Shown piece after piece: positions 60,636 through 64,000 of a DNA stretch of 64,000 nt (its first letter is position 1; every line of letters starts with the position of its first letter). The stretch spans positions 7,969,501 to 8,033,500 of the forward strand of contig JAITYX010000005.1 of assembly GCA_021018815.1 (NCBI GenBank), read 5' to 3'. The notes under the pieces are model-generated. The model saw nothing but the letters and a program-made list of their open reading frames with translations. It was not told where the DNA came from and did not search any database. The position numbers and the translations under genes are program-made. The stretch comes from Talinum fruticosum. Lineage: Eukaryota; Streptophyta; Magnoliopsida; Caryophyllales; Talinaceae.

Positions 60636-61941
60636 CACTAATACAGAAACTACTTTTAACGACAGTTAAAAAGATAAACCGTCATAAAAAATGCACCGAG
60701 TGGCATTTTTGTAAATAAAGCGATTATTAATGTACATATGATGACGGTTCAATAAAAAACCGTCGTCAAAAGTTCAGTGAAAACTTTTGACGATGGTTCT
60801 TTTAATTGAACCGTCGTCATAGTACTAAAAAAATTGTTGGTAACTTAAAGAACACTAATTCGCTTCTCTCTCTCCTACCTTCATAACTGCCGCTTCCTCT
60901 CTCTCTCTCCTTGGCCGCTTCCTTGTCCTTTTCCCTTCTCTCTCTCCCCTAATTTCACTTGACTCAATCCCTAATCTCTTTGTCTCTCTCTCTCTCTCTC
61001 TCTCTCTCCCTCGGCTCCATAAATCCTGCACTTGGTAGCCATTAATCGACCTTCTCCGGTCACAAACTAGGAGAGAGAGTGAGAACGAGATGGAGGAAGA
61101 AGAGCACGATGTACGGAGGAGATATCCCTGTTGAGGGAGATATGGAAGGAGACATGGAAGCTCACGACCCCGACGTCGACATGTCCACCACCGACGAGGA
61201 TGCCGTCAAGATTTTCTCCAATTCATTCAATTCTCTCTCGTATTCTATTTATTGCTTGATTTATTTGGAAAAGTGTTTACGTTTTCTATTTATCGATCGT
61301 TTCATTGTTCCTCGCGGTTCCGAGAAACCCTAAAATGTGTTGGTAATCTTACCTCTTTTTTTATGCATGGCTCGGGAGCTGGATGAGATGAAGAAGCGGC
61401 TGAAGGAGATGGAGGAAGAAGCCGCTGCTCTTAGAGAGATGCAAGCTAAAGTTGAGAAAGAGATAGGCGCTATTCTAGATCCGTAAGAGGAAATAATTGG
61501 TTTGAATTTCGTTCTTAGATCCATATTGTAGATGTTTCTTTGTTTGGTATTGCTTCGCTCCTTTTAGATCTATATTCCTTTAGTTTTTTAGATGTGTATT
61601 TCTTTAGTTTTTTAGATTTACTTTTCTTCATTCGTTGTTCTTCTCTCTCTTCCTCGGTTTTAATTTTTAGATCTCAAAATTTCAAAGTTCCTTCGATTTC
61701 AGATCCGAAAGGAGCTCTGTTTTGTTATTAATAAATTGGACCTATGACGACGGTTCGGATGAAGAACCATCGTTATAGGTTCATATATGATGACGGTTTT
61801 TTATATCATAGGGTATTTTTACTACGGTTGTAGAACCGTAGTCAAAGATGATACATACAACAATGCCCACATACATGATGCTCGTTAGCCGTCATTAAAA
61901 GTCATTTTTAACCATAGTTAAAAGTGCTTTTTGTAGTAGTG
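60636..61941 (+). mobile_element. Non-autonomous CACTA transposon carrying host exons (Pack-CACTA)
   Basis: The left end is CACTAATACAGAAACTACTT. The right end, read on the minus strand, is CACTACTACAAAAAGCACTT. The two terminal repeats agree over ~35 bases, and taa flanks both sides (60633-60635, 61942-61944), the 3 bp duplication expected for CACTA. Subterminal ccgtcgtca / gacggttc motifs recur at both ends (60735-60830 and 61740-61860). No transposase. The interior 60840-61735 is unrelated host sequence with exons of a PABN gene. Confidence 0.85.
61090..61482 (+). pseudogene. Captured exons 1-2 of nuclear poly(A)-binding protein (PABN)
   Basis: Exon 1 begins ATGGAGGAAGAAGAGCACGA (MEEEEHD). 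It is then frameshifted and continues YGGDIPVEGDMEGDMEAHDP, DVDMSTTDEDAVK (to 61210). Exon 2 reads [36 protein letters not shown] (61376-61482), followed by a good donor gtaag. This matches the acidic N-terminus and coiled coil of plant PABN1-3, which normally precede an RRM; no RRM is captured here. A loss or gain at the MEEEEHD|YGG junction breaks the frame, and the exon 1 donor (aag|attttc) and exon 2 acceptor look damaged. A CT-rich 5' UTR (60860-61070) came along, so capture was from genomic DNA with introns. Confidence 0.85.
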
Positions 61942-61944
61942 TAA

Positions 61945-62489
61945 GTTGTTTCGAACATTAAGTCGGGTATGAGTCTAGTTGTTTTGAGCGTAAATTTTAC
62001 GTGAAATTACCGAGAGGAACACCAACCCCAAATCAACCGAACTGATTTTGACATATAAAGTTGACACGAATTAACCTGTCGGTATTTAACATGTTACAAT
62101 TTTTCAATTTTAAATGATTTTAAAATATTTTCAAGCCTAACACAAAATTGACCCGATTATTAAAGGAGTTGATCTAAACTAACCTTGTTTTCTAATTTTA
62201 AATGATTAAATTTATCTATCGTAGAGTTCAAACGAGCCCATTTCTTAAATAGTTGAAAAATAAAGTTAGGTAACATTTTTAAAACTGTCACTATACTGAT
62301 TGAAATAAAATGCATTTCTAAACCATCATATACTTTCTTTACTCTTCTTATGTAAGGCAAATAGTGATTTTGATATATAGGTTTCACGAAAACTAACCTT
62401 TTTTAAAAAAATTTACTATTTAATTAAAAAGTAGTATTACAAACTTATATAGTATAACAATTATACGGCTATAGGATATGTCCTTTTTA
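61945..62489. other. AT-rich intergenic sequence
   Basis: Continues the text interrupted by the CACTA element, with 'gacccgatta' and 'ccaaatcaaccgaact' phrases near 62020-62160. No gene recognised. Confidence 0.5.
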
Positions 62490-62987
62490 GCTAGAAAGGG
62501 GAAGAGTTTTCAAGAAATAAGAATAGTTAGTGACGGAATCAACGGCGGACTGATTTCGTCGCTAATTAAAAATTTGAAAAATTTTGAATATTTGAAAAAA
62601 TTTACATAGTCCATTAAAATAGAAAATTTTCAATTTTCAATTAGCGATAGAATCAGCGAGAGAATTATTCTGTTGTTAGTTAAAAATTTAAAAATTTATA
62701 ATAAGCGACGGAATTAGCGACGGACTGATTCTCGTCACTAATTAAAAAATTTTTAAAGAAATTTTCAAAAATTATGTCAAAAATCCGACGCTTATTGTCC
62801 CATTTCCGTCGCCAGGTCCGTTACTAATTTTTAAAATAGCCACGGATTTTTTGTCCGTCGCTAATTTCTTCGCTGATTGAGTTTTATCCGACAAATGTCG
62901 GTTTCAGTCGCTACTTCAGTCGCTGATTTACGACGGATCATATTCCTTCACTAATTTCTGTGGTTATATTATGTTTTTGTAGTAGTG
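62490..62987 (+). mobile_element. CACTA element fragment, right terminus
   Basis: Ends gtttttgtagtagtg (minus strand CACTACTACAAAAAC). The preceding ~450 bp are packed with subterminal repeats of the type agcgacggaatcagcgacgg / ccgtcgctaatt. Such motif clusters bind CACTA transposase. No matching left terminus is visible; the fragment is truncated. Confidence 0.65.
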
Positions 62988-63550
62988 TGAGGAAGTAGAA
63001 ATGTGAGATTCTTGACTTTGGGATCAATGGTGTTGAGCCTAGATATCTGTCAAATCCATCTGTAACATTGAAATGAAAGATCAATCTAAATCCTTCAGTC
63101 TCTTCCTTGCTCATATTTTTGGAGACCATTATAGCTAATTTCGCACTATTTTGTCATTTGCCCTGATGCTTCACAAAACTGTCTCAAAATATTGTTGAGA
63201 TTAATAACTGGGTTCTAGTCGGCCTTTGGGAAAAATAAAGCATCATTCGCAAAAATAGATGGGATATCTTTGGAGCGCCTCTCGCTACCGTATTCCCTTG
63301 ACAATTCCTCTTTGTTGCCCCTTACTTAAGGTCTCTCATAGAACTTTCATATAGAAAATGAATAGGTACGGAGAGAGAGAGGGGATCACCTTGTATGAGA
63401 CCCGAAAAACGATTAATAAGAACCCTATATACTTGATAGTAGTGACACAGTGCATTATCATCATTACTCATCTCTAAAACGACCAAATTTGATTAGTACA
63501 TGCTCTAAAAATCCCACCTAATATGGTCATATGCTTTATTCATATTTGAG
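62988..63550 (-). pseudogene. LINE reverse transcriptase fragment abutting the CACTA end
   Basis: Minus strand from 63550: MNKAYDHIRWDF (the RT 'KAYDRVxW' motif), with breaks a 'PLS..FLYE' region, then FANDALFFPKA (A-D-D type motif changed to A-N-D), and MVSKNMSKEETE...DRYLGSTPLI (the 'KYLGxPLI' motif). This is the plant L1 RT order. Frameshifted, no tail; the downstream half is missing where the CACTA terminus begins. Confidence 0.7.
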
Positions 63551-64000
63551 TGTGAATTAAATCTTAAGTTGAATCAAGTTAGGATACAATACAAAATTTC
63601 AAATCAAACAAGGTACAAATTAAATAAAATAATCTTGATTTTTGGTCAACTTTAAATTTATTTGCTTAATTTGGCATTAAAAATAACAATAATGCATTAG
63701 TTAGAAAATTTTCGCATTCATCACATGTAGTCAATTTGAGTGTGAATTAAAATTTAGTTGTTTTATTTTAATCCATACGTCATTTCAAAACACATCAAAA
63801 TCAAGTTACTCTAATTTAATGTTACATTAAATTTTATCATGTTTATTTAGATTGGATAATTTAATGTCATTCTTTTCAAAAATTAAAAATTAAAAATAAA
63901 ATTTTTTAGTTAACAATGGTCAAAGTCAGCAATTAGAAGTTAGCATCGATTAGCAAAGGTTAGGAGCAATCAATATTAGGAGGGTTAGCGATTAGTAGCA
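63551..64000. other. AT-rich sequence to window end
   Basis: No gene recognised. The phrase tttgagtgtgaattaaa occurs at 63546 and 63735. Confidence 0.5.

Overview
The window is nuclear DNA of a flowering plant, probably a eudicot. It is AT-rich, full of microsatellites, and made mostly of nested transposable elements around one clear single-copy gene. Plant markers include an adenylate-kinase-7-like gene with four coding exons, a plant mobile domain (PMD) gene, plant-type Ty1/copia and Ty3/gypsy LTR elements, L1-type LINEs with an RNase H, CACTA and Helitron termini, and captured exons of a plant nuclear poly(A)-binding protein. There are no bacterial operons, rRNA genes or CRISPR arrays.

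Layout. 1-6404: the decayed end of a Ty3/gypsy polyprotein and its ~2.7 kb LTR (copy A), split by a 3.16 kb insertion that has a TTATA target duplication. 6405-10466: the 3' part of another gypsy-like element and its LTR. 10470-11514: the 5' end (gag, primer site, LTR) of a gypsy element on the minus strand. 12461-15752 (minus): the adenylate kinase 7-like gene, the only convincing intact host gene. 16100-20880: intergenic DNA with a tRNA-derived SINE, a 5'-truncated LINE and a long-terminal-inverted-repeat element.

20884-41638 is one Ty1/copia element stretched to about 20.8 kb by nested insertions. Its two ~535 bp LTRs, primer site, gag, integrase, reverse transcriptase and RNase H can be followed in order. 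Between them lie: a gypsy derivative carrying an antisense PMD pseudogene (inside the 5' LTR); an L1 LINE; a solo LTR that itself contains a TGTAGACACC-type gypsy LTR; a 'gacccgaaccgaa' minisatellite; and a minus-strand solo LTR that contains gypsy LTR copy B, which carries a further insertion. Target-site duplications are visible for most layers.

41639-53400: very AT-rich, with Helitron-like 5' ends, a palindromic MITE, (TAA)n expansions, a ~357 bp tandem repeat and a Helitron-like 3' end, then a long stretch with no recognisable gene. 53495-53800 looks like the CT-rich first exon of an unidentified minus-strand gene. 53990-54930 and 58293-59720 are diverged copies of one segment. 60636-61941 is a CACTA element carrying exons 1 and 2 of a nuclear poly(A)-binding protein gene (PABN). 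62490-63550 holds another CACTA end abutting a LINE fragment.

Most open reading frames here are microsatellite translations or transposon debris. I see no intact transposon polyprotein. The adenylate kinase gene is the only unit that reads as a complete host gene; its phosphate-binding loop is degenerate.
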